Shown piece after piece: positions 8,268 to 16,361 of a stretch of 43,395 nucleotides of DNA. Within the stretch, counting starts at the first letter, position 1. Each line of letters starts with the position of its first letter. The stretch lies in the IMG/VR virus record IMGVR_UViG_3300009081_000021, positions 1 through 43,395 of that record; one strand, given 5' to 3'. The notes beneath the pieces are model-generated. The model saw only the letters and a list, made by a program, of their open reading frames with translations, searched no databases and was not told where the DNA came from. This DNA comes from a virus. Both the position numbers and the translations under genes were made by a program.

Positions 8268-9353
8268 TTAGGCCTGATCGCGCTCGATCACGAGTGCAGA
8301 CTTAGGCAGAACCAACGCTCCCGACATCCGACCTTCCAGTAAATACTTATACTGGTTGTAATCGATATCGAAGTCGTCGAAGAACGACACCTGACCACCT
8401 TTGTCAGCGCCCATAGTGTAATCGCGCATGTTGACAATGATAGCAAGCAAATCATGACCAGCCGGAGTTCCACCACCATCAGGAAACAGCGGGTCAATAT
8501 CACGCTCAAGACCATCCATCAGAGGAACTTCTACAATACTAGAAACACGCATTGCAGCAGCAAGTTCAGACATCGTAGAATAAAGACGATGCTCGTCTGC
8601 GTCCTTTAAAAGAAGCCATTCGGTTAAAATCGTAGGACCAACAAACATTGTGGGAGATCCAGAACCACGATATGCAATTCGAGCTCGAACAACTTCATCG
8701 ATAGCTTCTTCATCTGTTACAGTATTCGCTAAGAAAACATGATGCGAATACATATTTGCATCTTTCCAAATTGGGCGGATGGATGTTTCGTCAATCTTAT
8801 CATCTGCTTCAGTAACTGGATCACGACCATCACCAAACAAAACAGCACGAGCAATTTCCTCGTCCAGCATCAGCCGCATCTCACGCTTCAGCCAGGATAC
8901 AACATCTAAATCGGTGATATCGATAATATCATCACGATCGAGCTTCTGTTTCTTATAGATGGTTGTTGGAGTAGTAATTCGACGCAGAAGACCAAACACT
9001 TCCTCTTTCTTAAGTGCTCCAGTCACATAGCCAAGAGCACGAGCGGTTTCAACAGTAATATCAGCATGCAAAGACTTAATACGAGAAAATGGAGTATGAC
9101 GAGAGCCATTGATAACACCAGCCACCCATTCCATATCACGCTTAATGAGGGTCGGCTCAGAAGTTACAGCCTGCGCATCGGGAAAGAGGTAATCTATATT
9201 ATCGATACCGTAAGTTCCTGCATGGGCCAAGAAAGAAGCTCGGAATGAACCCATTTTCTTTGCGTCCTCAAGAATTTCAGCAAACTGCGCATGAGTCAAC
9301 TGAGGACGATCATCATTTTTAACAACAGAAGCATCAAAAACGTTCTTTTTCAT
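8268..9353 (-). CDS. Major capsid protein from an internal start
   Basis: Within the fused frame, ATG 9353 (MKKNVFDASVVKNDDRPQL) is preceded by AAGGAG 11 bases upstream. It would yield a 361-aa capsid protein of normal length without the protease. The HK97-fold landmarks are 'FSRIKSLHADITVETARALGY', 'VSWLKREMRLMLDEEIARA' and 'AIIVNMRDYTMGADKGGQVSFFDDFDID'. This would allow many capsid subunits per protease, unless ratio is set by processing. Both routes are compatible with the sequence. Confidence 0.7.
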   Translation of the reverse strand: MKKNVFDASVVKNDDRPQLTHAQFAEILEDAKKMGSFRASFLAHAGTYGIDNIDYLFPDAQAVTSEPTLIKRDMEWVAGVINGSRHTPFSRIKSLHADITVETARALGYVTGALKKEEVFGLLRRITTPTTIYKKQKLDRDDIIDITDLDVVSWLKREMRLMLDEEIARAVLFGDGRDPVTEADDKIDETSIRPIWKDANMYSHHVFLANTVTDEEAIDEVVRARIAYRGSGSPTMFVGPTILTEWLLLKDADEHRLYSTMSELAAAMRVSSIVEVPLMDGLERDIDPLFPDGGGTPAGHDLLAIIVNMRDYTMGADKGGQVSFFDDFDIDYNQYKYLLEGRMSGALVLPKSALVIERDQA

Positions 9354-10022
9354 AATATTGGAATCTCCTTCATCTTGAATATTTGATTGCTCTACTTCTT
9401 CTTCTCCTTCATCCTCAAGCAGAGCGCCTACAATAGCATAAACAGCAGTTTTTTGTTCCTCGGAGAGAGTGTTAAAAACATCCTGAATAGTTTTATCGTC
9501 ATCGCCACCGTCAGCATGCTTAACTTCTTTAACTTCTTCAATCTCTTCGGTTTCTTGATCGATGTTCAAACCAGTAAAAATAATTGCCTCGTCGTCAAGC
9601 TCTGTAATAGAGCCATCGGAATGAGCGATTGCAATATTATCAATCAGCGCTCCAGGATTAGCACCAGCTAAAACAAGACTTGTTTCGCGGATAAAACCAT
9701 GGATAACATTCTTAGATTTTTCAACGAGGTTATTAGCATAAATAGACAAAGCTGTGACATCACCATGAGCAACAAGAAGTTTAGCATTGCTACCAGCTTC
9801 ACTATTATTGAACTTGCAATGCGCATAGACACCATCCTCTCGACTTTCAAGCAAAGCGTGTCCAAGAACGTTACTTGGATCATTATGCTGATGCTGCCAG
9901 ACCAATGGGACAACCTTTTCGTGATTGTCTTTAAATGCGTCTTTAAGAATGGTTCTACCATCAGTGCATTTGACACCGTATTTTGTTACGTAACCACCAA
10001 AGTCGTAGTTATTCTTTAACAT
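8268..10022 (-). CDS. Prohead protease fused to HK97-type major capsid protein
   Basis: 584 aa. The start chosen is ATG at 10022 (MLKNNYDFGGYVTKYGV) after GGAAGGAGTAA; it overlaps the portal end. Residues about 1-150 are an HK97-type prohead protease: His in 'PLVWQHQHNDP' and Ser in 'TALSIYANN' are the likely catalytic pair, and 'FIRETSLVLAGANPGA' is typical. A charged acidic linker (residues 155-223) follows, replacing a separate scaffold. From MKKNVFDASVV on, the HK97-fold capsid protein runs to 'LPKSALVIERDQA'. Protease, scaffold and capsid are in one frame, with an internal start for the capsid part. Confidence 0.88.
   Translation of the reverse strand: MLKNNYDFGGYVTKYGVKCTDGRTILKDAFKDNHEKVVPLVWQHQHNDPSNVLGHALLESREDGVYAHCKFNNSEAGSNAKLLVAHGDVTALSIYANNLVEKSKNVIHGFIRETSLVLAGANPGALIDNIAIAHSDGSITELDDEAIIFTGLNIDQETEEIEEVKEVKHADGGDDDKTIQDVFNTLSEEQKTAVYAIVGALLEDEGEEEVEQSNIQDEGDSNIMKKNVFDASVVKNDDRPQLTHAQFAEILEDAKKMGSFRASFLAHAGTYGIDNIDYLFPDAQAVTSEPTLIKRDMEWVAGVINGSRHTPFSRIKSLHADITVETARALGYVTGALKKEEVFGLLRRITTPTTIYKKQKLDRDDIIDITDLDVVSWLKREMRLMLDEEIARAVLFGDGRDPVTEADDKIDETSIRPIWKDANMYSHHVFLANTVTDEEAIDEVVRARIAYRGSGSPTMFVGPTILTEWLLLKDADEHRLYSTMSELAAAMRVSSIVEVPLMDGLERDIDPLFPDGGGTPAGHDLLAIIVNMRDYTMGADKGGQVSFFDDFDIDYNQYKYLLEGRMSGALVLPKSALVIERDQA
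9365..9370 (-). promoter_or_regulatory. Internal ribosome-binding site for the capsid protein
   Basis: AAGGAG on the minus strand, 11 bases before the in-frame ATG at 9353 and inside the protease-capsid gene. It decides a second start at the protease/capsid junction. The spacing is slightly long but usable. Confidence 0.65.
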
Positions 10023-11271
10023 TATTTGACTTACTCCTTCCATTTTGATTGTTTATTGGGACTTTCTTATCTTCAACCTTTGGCTCAGCTTCGTTTAGAT
10101 TTTTGTTTCTTAATTCATCAGCTGTCGGATCAGAACTTGGCTTGAAGCCAATGATCCCACGCATCTCATTACCGGTAACAATTTCGTTCCTAGTAAATTT
10201 GTCTGCGATCTCTGCGAGTTGTTCAACTGGAACTAATCTAAACGGATCTCTAGTGGCTAAGATAGATTGACCTTGAGACCTAGCAGTTTTCGTTAAGAAA
10301 ACTCTCTTCATCCCATCAGTTATAGTAGACAAGATAGGCTCAATAGTACGATTGTAGTAATTTAGCATAGCCTTTTCATCAGCAGTACCCTCAAAGATTT
10401 CTCGAGTTAGACCCAACTGGCTGTAAAGCATACTCGTTAAGAACTCAATCTGTCCCATCAGGCTGTTTTCGACTGGCCGATTCAGCTGTGTAATTCTTTC
10501 AGTTCCATCGGCATAGGCTATACCATACTTAGAATCTTTCAATTGATCTTCTAGTTCTTGCCGTCTCTTCTCTGCTTGTTCTCTTTTTGCTTCAGACTTA
10601 ATAACATAAGGTAATTGAATAATTACATCCAATCGACCGGAGCCACTTTGATTATCTATTGCGTCCAACAAATTCAACTTATCAATTAGTCTTTTCAAAG
10701 TTGAATTGGGCTCGTTCATTACTGCATAAAGCGGATTCTCAAGAATTGCAACCATGGTTTTCGAAAGTGTTAAATCTTCCTTTTGACCTGTTGCCTGATT
10801 ATAGACATTAACACGAACATGTTCTGGAAACCACTGAACAACTTTCGCCGTTCGCATAGTTAGGATATCATATGCGCTAGATGTCGTCGGATTGAGCGTC
10901 GTATCGACAGGAACAATAGCTACGACTCCTTCATCGCACATACTCATTACTACATCTTGAATAAAAGCACGACCGGTCTGATCAATATTGGCTTCCAACG
11001 AAAGGCAATTGTTTAGTCCAGATTGAATAATCTCAAGAAATCTTCCATTTTGATCCAAACGTACATGGTTAATAGGTATTGCTGCTACATCTATTCCTAT
11101 ACGTGTATAGATAGATGAAATGATAGATCTTTCTGTTCCAAGATACATCCTTAATCTATCAGGCCTTATGCTATAACCAGTACCATAATTCACATAAGGT
11201 TCGAAATAACTTTCGCCATATCGAAAAATGTTCCATGCTGATCTTAATCTAGTAAGTATTGAATCTGGCAC
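10009..11271 (-). CDS. Portal protein
   Basis: 420 aa HK97-type portal, the dodecameric ring through which DNA is packaged and ejected. Typical elements: 'YSIRPDRLRMYLGTERSIISS' region near the start, 'LSLEANIDQTGRAFIQDVVMSM', 'RIT QLNRPVEN' (clip/stem) and 'MLYSQLGLTREIFEGTADEKAM' followed by 'YYNRTIEPIL', the C-terminal helices common to this family. It lies directly after the large terminase (26 bp) and overlaps the capsid gene start, the canonical terminase-portal-protease-capsid order. Confidence 0.92.
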   Translation of the reverse strand: MPDSILTRLRSAWNIFRYGESYFEPYVNYGTGYSIRPDRLRMYLGTERSIISSIYTRIGIDVAAIPINHVRLDQNGRFLEIIQSGLNNCLSLEANIDQTGRAFIQDVVMSMCDEGVVAIVPVDTTLNPTTSSAYDILTMRTAKVVQWFPEHVRVNVYNQATGQKEDLTLSKTMVAILENPLYAVMNEPNSTLKRLIDKLNLLDAIDNQSGSGRLDVIIQLPYVIKSEAKREQAEKRRQELEDQLKDSKYGIAYADGTERITQLNRPVENSLMGQIEFLTSMLYSQLGLTREIFEGTADEKAMLNYYNRTIEPILSTITDGMKRVFLTKTARSQGQSILATRDPFRLVPVEQLAEIADKFTRNEIVTGNEMRGIIGFKPSSDPTADELRNKNLNEAEPKVEDKKVPINNQNGRSKSNNVKE

Positions 11272-11297
11272 TATGCATCGCCTCCTTCTTATAAAAT

Positions 11298-13043
11298 CTA
11301 TTCAAAAGCTTCTTTATTAGCTTTAAATGCTACGTAGGCATCCATCATTGCTGCGACAGGATCGATCTTTTGCTCATAGCGCTTTTTCAAGAGTTTACGA
11401 TTCCCATTAGTATCTTCAATGGTAATCGCATTACCCATGGCAAAACTCATAAGTTCTTGGTCAAAGATGAGCATTCGTTCCTCAGCTAACGTCTTCAATT
11501 CCCCAAGAGGAACCGATTCAGTTTTAGATCCTTGGATGACTTTCTCAATACCAAATGGGCCATTCTCTTTTTCCCATCGCTCAACAAATTCTTTAGCATT
11601 GTATGGGTCAAAACCTAAACAACGAACATCATAACCTAATTCTATTATGAAATTGTCTAAATCTTCATATACCTCCATCATGTCAAGAACTGGAGCTTCT
11701 AATACTTGTAAACTGGTCTCATCTAGAAACTGTTCATACTTCTGTCTCATAGCTCCAGGTAATTTCTTAAGAGTCAACGAAGATATATAGCATCTAGTTT
11801 TAACTCCAAACGAATTATCTGAAAGTGGGAATAAAAATGTAAAGGCGCAGAAATCATCACCTTGTGAAAGATCTGCTCCAAGAGCACATGGAAGTTGCCA
11901 AAAATCTCTACGTCTATGCGGAAGGGTTTCTTCGTAGGTGAAGAAATAAGTATAACCCTCCATAGGAATACCAAACCTTTTTGCTAAGATGTCGTTCCTT
12001 GCTGCTGGAACTTGTTCGGCTCGTTCAACATCTAATTGATAGGTTTCGTAAGTAACAGTTCGTCCAAGATTCGGATTTGCTTTCAACCATAGAGAAGGAT
12101 CTGCTACTTCTTTCAACTCGTCAAGGCGATAATACCAAATTGAAACATGAGGATTCAAATACTTTCCCTTAAGAATGTCCATAAGTTCCATTTTGATTGT
12201 ATCCCCTGAAGAATTGCGTATGGTTCCCTCTGAGCTCATAGCAACTATAAGATAGTCATCCATCTTGGATGCGCCTTGCTCAATTGCACCTACAACATCC
12301 TCACGAATGTCTCCTGACAACCACTCGTCAATCGTCGATACCATCGGACGAAGTCCTTGTAGCTTGTCAATGGACATAGGTCTAATCTCAACTATAGAAC
12401 CAGTAAGAAAATTCTCAACTCCCTTTTTGGTCGAGGCTAACTTAACTCTATTTGCTCTAGAGCCAGTAGTATTCTGAAGAGAACCTTCTGTGAGAAACTT
12501 GAATAGAGGTCCTCTAGAACGTATAATAGCTGTCCTCATTGGCGACATTACTTCTTCAGCTTGCTTCATCGTAGGAGCCGTTGTAATCTGATGAGTCGTA
12601 GCAGTCTCTACATTCAGAAAGTAATTCTGAATGCAGGAAGCGTACATAGACTTCGCGGCACCTCGAGCAACAATAAGATACTGCTTATTAACTAATCGCT
12701 TCTTAATTCTTTTACGAACATAACGTCCACCTTTATTATTTGGCAAAGGAACATAGACACTTCTTTCAATAAAATAATACCAACCAAATATTTGTTCTGC
12801 CCAAAGTTTGAAAGAATCAAGAAGATGCAAATCGGATCCGTCAGTTAGTGTGAGCTCGTTTTCACAGAATCTAACAAAGCCTTCTATGGCTTCGTCATCG
12901 TAATAGATCCCAGGATTCTCTATTAATTTATCAATCCTGTTCATCTCAAGTGAAATTTCCCGACACACAGGGATCTCACCTCTAATGACTTTATCACGAA
13001 ATTCGCCATAATATATTGGAGTGGCTTTATTAGATAATGTCAT
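11298..13043 (-). CDS. terL: Terminase large subunit
   Basis: 581 aa DNA-packaging motor. The ATPase half has a variant Walker A, 'VARGAAKS' (residues about 125-132), a Walker B ending in 'MVSTIDEW' (Asp239-Glu240) and the coupling region 'IVAMSSEGT'. The nuclease half shows 'CALGADLSQGDDFCAF' (first metal-binding Asp), 'CLGFDPYNAKEF' and a C-terminal 'KIDPVAAMMDAYVAF' as in HK97/P27-type enzymes. The ribosome-binding site before ATG 13043 is weak (a GGCGGGAC run about 25 bases upstream), so its translation may depend on the upstream 67-aa gene. Confidence 0.93.
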   Translation of the reverse strand: MTLSNKATPIYYGEFRDKVIRGEIPVCREISLEMNRIDKLIENPGIYYDDEAIEGFVRFCENELTLTDGSDLHLLDSFKLWAEQIFGWYYFIERSVYVPLPNNKGGRYVRKRIKKRLVNKQYLIVARGAAKSMYASCIQNYFLNVETATTHQITTAPTMKQAEEVMSPMRTAIIRSRGPLFKFLTEGSLQNTTGSRANRVKLASTKKGVENFLTGSIVEIRPMSIDKLQGLRPMVSTIDEWLSGDIREDVVGAIEQGASKMDDYLIVAMSSEGTIRNSSGDTIKMELMDILKGKYLNPHVSIWYYRLDELKEVADPSLWLKANPNLGRTVTYETYQLDVERAEQVPAARNDILAKRFGIPMEGYTYFFTYEETLPHRRRDFWQLPCALGADLSQGDDFCAFTFLFPLSDNSFGVKTRCYISSLTLKKLPGAMRQKYEQFLDETSLQVLEAPVLDMMEVYEDLDNFIIELGYDVRCLGFDPYNAKEFVERWEKENGPFGIEKVIQGSKTESVPLGELKTLAEERMLIFDQELMSFAMGNAITIEDTNGNRKLLKKRYEQKIDPVAAMMDAYVAFKANKEAFE

Positions 13044-13058
13044 AATTATTTAGCTTAA

Positions 13059-13262
13059 TTAAGTCCCGCCGTCTACAACACCTTCGTCGTAAACAGCTTC
13101 CAAAGCTGTTGCTACAGCCTGTGCCAAAAGCTCTTCGCCTTCGTTCTCATGCTGAGTATATTGAACAGCTCGACGAAGTGTTAGTTTCCATCTACCCCTT
13201 GCAGAATTCTTTATGGTAGTTTCTGCCAGTGCCAAATATTGTGCTGCAGTTCTTGCTGTCAT
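13059..13262 (-). CDS. 67-aa protein before the large terminase
   Basis: Short predicted helical protein, MTARTAAQYLALAETTIK..., with a basic centre (RGRWKLTLRRAVQ) and an acidic, Ala-rich C-terminus (LLAQAVATALEAVYDEGVVDGGT). ATG 13262 follows AAGGAGATTCACA. I do not recognise the family. It is placed between the HYG-motif proteins and the large terminase, so a head or packaging accessory role is possible. No membrane segment or cysteine cluster. Confidence 0.75.
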   Translation of the reverse strand: MTARTAAQYLALAETTIKNSARGRWKLTLRRAVQYTQHENEGEELLAQAVATALEAVYDEGVVDGGT

Positions 13263-13307
13263 TGTGAATCTCCTTTTTCAATTTAATTAAGTTAAGAATA
13301 TAAACCT

Positions 13308-13760
13308 TTAACCATATAAATAATCTAACTCTTCTTGAAGACCTTTTGCCTCTTTAATTTTACCTTGACTTTTTAATCTTTGAATATCGGCTGTTGCTTC
13401 CTTAAATTGTTTAGCTTCGAACTTCTTGATCCTTGACTTTATAAAATTTTTACCAGATTTAATCAATGGATCATTAGCCATATCCTTTTTCCAATTTTTA
13501 TTATAAAGAAGCTTTTTTACTTTTTCACGATTTCTCTTACCTAATAATTTATTAACTTTTCTTCCGTCGGCACCTTTCGCAATGCTGGTTTTTCTAGAGT
13601 CAATATTTTTCTGATGAGCAGATCTAAAAGTTTTTCCAGAGTCAATATTTTTTTGTCTTTTTGATCTAAAAGTTTTTCCAGAGTCAATACTTTGTTGCCT
13701 TCTAGATCGTCCCCAACGCATTCCTAAAACACCGTAATGAGTTAAAACATTATCATTCAT
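13308..13760 (-). CDS. HYG-motif protein with internal repeats
   Basis: 150 aa and strongly basic. The N-terminus carries the element 'LTHYGVLGMRWGRS', known from many small phage proteins encoded among head genes. Residues about 22-58 are three tandem copies of a 14-residue unit (IDSGKTFRSKRQKN and variants), matched by DNA repeats at about 13590-13690. The rest is Lys-rich helix ending in 'KEAKGLQEELDYLYG'. A basic, repeat-bearing head-region protein could be packaged with DNA; that is inference. It lies 2 bp downstream of a second HYG protein. Confidence 0.75.
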   Translation of the reverse strand: MNDNVLTHYGVLGMRWGRSRRQQSIDSGKTFRSKRQKNIDSGKTFRSAHQKNIDSRKTSIAKGADGRKVNKLLGKRNREKVKKLLYNKNWKKDMANDPLIKSGKNFIKSRIKKFEAKQFKEATADIQRLKSQGKIKEAKGLQEELDYLYG

Positions 13761-13762
13761 AG

Positions 13763-14083
13763 TTATCCTTTTGCCTTAACTATTTTTTGTCCTAGTGCTA
13801 TTAGAGTTCCTAGAGAAGCAGCGAATCCAGTAACAGCACCAACCCCTTTCATTACTCCAGTTACCGCGTTTTTACCTTTTGTAACTCTAGAAGGATTTAA
13901 AGAACTATAATTTTTCTCTAAATTCAAACGTTTATTTAAGGTTGTTAACTCGTCATCCGAAAGCTCGCTAATATGCTTTTTCTTTAACGATCTTGCTCTA
14001 GAATGATCAGAAGAAACGCTCCTAGCTTTTCTTTTGCCCCAGCGCATCCCTAAAACGCCATAATGCTTTAAAAATTCATTCAT
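13763..14083 (-). CDS. HYG-motif protein with C-terminal membrane helix
   Basis: 106 aa. N-terminal 'LKHYGVLGMRWGKRKARS', then a basic helical stretch, and a glycine-rich hydrophobic C-terminus (about residues 72-103, 'GVGAVTGFAASLGTLIALGQ') that looks able to enter a membrane. The HYG element is shared with the next gene and, in divergent form, with the RNA-polymerase-like protein at 20348. A motif of this kind at the N-terminus of otherwise unrelated proteins suggests a targeting or packaging tag (inference). AAGGAG ribosome site. Confidence 0.75.
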   Translation of the reverse strand: MNEFLKHYGVLGMRWGKRKARSVSSDHSRARSLKKKHISELSDDELTTLNKRLNLEKNYSSLNPSRVTKGKNAVTGVMKGVGAVTGFAASLGTLIALGQKIVKAKG

Positions 14084-14092
14084 AGAATCTCC

Positions 14093-14434
14093 TTATTCTG
14101 CAACTGTATCAGCTTGAACATTGAGACGCCATTCTAGCTCAGTAATCTGTTTTGTTATAGCATCTACTAAAAATGAATTAGATGGTGGATCGAATAAGAG
14201 ACGAGTTTTAAGATAAACATAACTCTTTACACCTTCTAAATTTGTATCTGCTACTAAAAAATCAGCCCATTCATCATCAATAGTGGTAATACCATAACCA
14301 ATTTCTGGCCCAACTCCAAGTTGATTAAGTGACATAAATGCAGAATTAATCCCAACAATAATATCAACGTCAAAGCCGTCGTAATCTGTTTCAATTCCAA
14401 GCATTTTCTTTATAGTTAGTAATATACTATCCAT
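14093..14434 (-). CDS. Head-tail connector / adaptor (gp6-like)
   Basis: 113 aa. The pattern 'LLTIKKMLGIETDYDGFDVDI', 'GINSAFMSLNQLGVGP' and 'VKSYVYLKTRLLFDPP' with the end 'ITELEWRLNVQAD' is the well-known HK97 gp6-type connector of Firmicutes phages. It forms the ring below the portal to which the head-closure protein binds. The gene sits unusually early, ahead of the large terminase rather than after the capsid, an order I have seen in related gut phages. AAAGGAG ribosome site directly upstream. Confidence 0.8.
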   Translation of the reverse strand: MDSILLTIKKMLGIETDYDGFDVDIIVGINSAFMSLNQLGVGPEIGYGITTIDDEWADFLVADTNLEGVKSYVYLKTRLLFDPPSNSFLVDAITKQITELEWRLNVQADTVAE

Positions 14435-14444
14435 AAAAACTCCT

Positions 14445-14873
14445 TTATCGCCATGGAACTGTATCGCCAGGGCGACGTTCTACTAATGGTTTATATAGTA
14501 AAGACTCATCGCCATAATGAATAGCCATATGAGTCCTATGACTTGTACAAATAAGATAATCCATATCGAAAACTATGTCTGTAGCATCTTCAATGTCTTC
14601 TGGCTTTAAAGGATTCATATGATGGATAACTATATGACTAAAAATATCGTATCCAGCTATACCAAGGTCGGAAGCTTCATCTCTAACTATAACACGATCT
14701 CTAATTTGTTTCCATTCTTGAGATCTGTATAGACTCTGATTCAGATATCGATCGAAACCAAAAGTTGCAACACCTATAGAACTTTTCAATCGCAAATAAT
14801 CATAACGTTCTTTAAATGTATGCAACCTTCTCAACTCTCTATAGGACCTAATCATTGGAGTCATCAATTTCAT
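14445..14873 (-). CDS. HNH endonuclease
   Basis: About 142 aa. The catalytic HNH region is 'HIVIHHMNPLKPEDI' (His pair and Asn) with 'LICTSHRTHMAIHYG' supplying the last His. The upstream 'FGFDRYLNQSLYRSQEWKQIRD' is typical of terminase-associated phage HNH proteins. In cos phages such nucleases act with the terminase in cleaving packaged DNA. The start is uncertain: ATG 14873 or 14864, both just after GGAGGAGA. The frame overlaps the small terminase end, so the two are translationally coupled. Confidence 0.85.
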   Translation of the reverse strand: MKLMTPMIRSYRELRRLHTFKERYDYLRLKSSIGVATFGFDRYLNQSLYRSQEWKQIRDRVIVRDEASDLGIAGYDIFSHIVIHHMNPLKPEDIEDATDIVFDMDYLICTSHRTHMAIHYGDESLLYKPLVERRPGDTVPWR

Positions 14874-15195
14874 TCTCCTCCGATCCACTATAAGAACGCA
14901 TAGCAGCCAAAGCATTAGCATAAAGCTCTTCAACCTTTTCTGCTGATTGAAGAGCTTTAGTTCGAGCTTCTAATAGCTTATTTTCTTGGGTTAACTTTTC
15001 TTTCTCTAAGCGCTCTCTAGTTGTTCCAAGTCTCAAATAATGGGTTATGACTTGTGCCGATGCTGTTCCTTCAGAAAGTTGCTTTGACGCCAAATCGACA
15101 GCTAGAGAAATTAGTTGATTCTCTCTTGCTTCTACAGATGTAGCTGGAGCACCTCGCCGATTAGACTTTCTAGTAGCTTTCTTTGGCGCACCCAT
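14848..15195 (-). CDS. terS: Terminase small subunit
   Basis: 115 aa DNA-recognition subunit of the packaging motor. The N-terminus is basic (MGAPKKATRKSNRRGAPATS) and reads on into 'ARENQLISLAVDLASKQLSEG', 'SAQVITHYLRLGTTRERLE' and 'LEARTKALQSAEKVEELY', with the ending 'AAMRSYSG' seen in many Firmicutes phages. The middle is predicted coiled coil, the oligomerisation part. Ordering TerS - HNH - connector - HYG proteins - TerL is compact, with a 26-bp overlap into the HNH gene. Confidence 0.82.
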   Translation of the reverse strand: MGAPKKATRKSNRRGAPATSVEARENQLISLAVDLASKQLSEGTASAQVITHYLRLGTTRERLEKEKLTQENKLLEARTKALQSAEKVEELYANALAAMRSYSGSEENEIDDSND

Positions 15196-15213
15196 TTTGA
15201 CAGTTCCTCCTTA

Positions 15214-16206
15214 CTAATCTAAGTAGTCACCATGCATCCAGCATTTGATTTTATCAAGTCCAACAAATTGCCACTGTCCGTTCTGAGTTTTAAGATTCTT
15301 AACTTCCAAACCTGCTTTCACAGTAACAAGAATGTTATTAGGATCAATCTTAATCTCAGATCGTCCATTCAAATACTTGCAATTAACAATAGTGAAATAA
15401 TCTTTCTCTGGAGGAGGTTGCACAGGAGGAGTGTCATCAGAGTAACCAGTAGCAGCTTCAATCATGTCGAAACGTTTACGAGCAAGAGTCCAATCTAGTG
15501 ACCAAGCATACATTCTACCAACATTTAAGAGTTCACAATATGCACGACCATCTTCAATCTCTTTGATGGATGGCTCCCAATAAACTGGTTTACCATCGAC
15601 ACTAAAACTAGCACCAAAAGTAGAGATAAGAGGATAAACTGGCTTACCCCATTTTGAATACTCCCCTAAACACTTTTCAATCTGATCAACTGGATCATGA
15701 GATAGTGCCCAATAAACCTGAGGAGATGCTCCATCAGTAGTTTGATGATTCATCATTGCATCAAAAGGAAAAGGAGCGTGTTTACTTGGATACCTGTAAG
15801 TACATCCAAGGATTTCAAAACCATTCACCTTTGGTTTGTCGAGTAAGGTCTTCATTGCTGCTGGCATACCCCATGGCTGTTTCCATTCACCTTCACAATT
15901 GACATGGTAAGTATCTAACTTAAGCTTCTGACGTCTTTCTTCTATTTTTTCGCCTTGAGGGCCTGGCTTATCAGGATAGTGATAGCCCCAACCTTCGACA
16001 ATTACATTATAAACGTCATTCTCCCTTAAAACATCAATGTAATCCATCAAAGGTTTGTCTCCGTTTAGTGCATTATAGTTGTAAAGATACTCTGCAACCT
16101 TGATAGCGACTCTTTTGATCTTATACTTCTTGCAAATTGCAACCAAATCCATAGGATCTGATGGCATCGATGATAGTTTCCAAATAAAGAAACCAACTTC
16201 TAACAT
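15214..16206 (-). CDS. TIM-barrel glycosidase-like endolysin candidate with SH3-like tail
   Basis: 330 aa from ATG 16206, preceded by AAAGGAGAAAAAACT; an in-frame ATG at 16311 lies beyond a long hairpin and is rejected. Residues about 1-265 look like a (beta/alpha)8 hydrolase: 'LEVGFFIWKLSSMPSDP', 'IKRVAIKVAEYLYNY', 'VIVEGWGYHYPDKPGPQG', 'VNCEGEWKQPWGM' and 'SPQVYWALSHDP' are strand-end segments with acidic and aromatic residues. A Pro-rich linker (DDTPPVQPPPEKD) leads to a C-terminal SH3-like domain, the normal cell-wall-binding module. A cell-wall lytic enzyme is likely; the precise bond is unknown. There is no signal peptide, consistent with holin-dependent release. Confidence 0.7.
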   Translation of the reverse strand: MLEVGFFIWKLSSMPSDPMDLVAICKKYKIKRVAIKVAEYLYNYNALNGDKPLMDYIDVLRENDVYNVIVEGWGYHYPDKPGPQGEKIEERRQKLKLDTYHVNCEGEWKQPWGMPAAMKTLLDKPKVNGFEILGCTYRYPSKHAPFPFDAMMNHQTTDGASPQVYWALSHDPVDQIEKCLGEYSKWGKPVYPLISTFGASFSVDGKPVYWEPSIKEIEDGRAYCELLNVGRMYAWSLDWTLARKRFDMIEAATGYSDDTPPVQPPPEKDYFTIVNCKYLNGRSEIKIDPNNILVTVKAGLEVKNLKTQNGQWQFVGLDKIKCWMHGDYLD

Positions 16207-16230
16207 AGTTTTTTCTCCTTTTCTTTTAAG

Positions 16231-16353
16231 TTTCCAAGTACTTTTCTTAGAGATACCAATACTTTTTGAATACCGATAAAGGCTCTTGAAAGGAGAAATG
16301 GAATAAACCATAATTTTTATAGTATTGGTATCTCTTAGAAAAGTACTTGGAAA
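16231..16353 (-). repeat. 33-bp inverted repeat forming a long hairpin upstream of the endolysin start
   Basis: Arms 16231-16263 and 16321-16353 are complementary in 32 of 33 positions, with a 57-nt loop. In the mRNA the hairpin begins 8 nt after the LamG stop and ends 24 nt before the endolysin ATG, just before its ribosome site. No T-run follows, so it is unlike a terminator. It could be an RNase III cleavage site, a stability element or a translation switch. Confidence 0.9.
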
Positions 16354-16361
16354 TCATTTAA

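Noticed and set aside
16207-16311. Extended N-terminus of the endolysin from ATG 16311
   Set aside because: It would translate through the 33-bp hairpin, lacks a ribosome site and adds a basic leader foreign to the fold.
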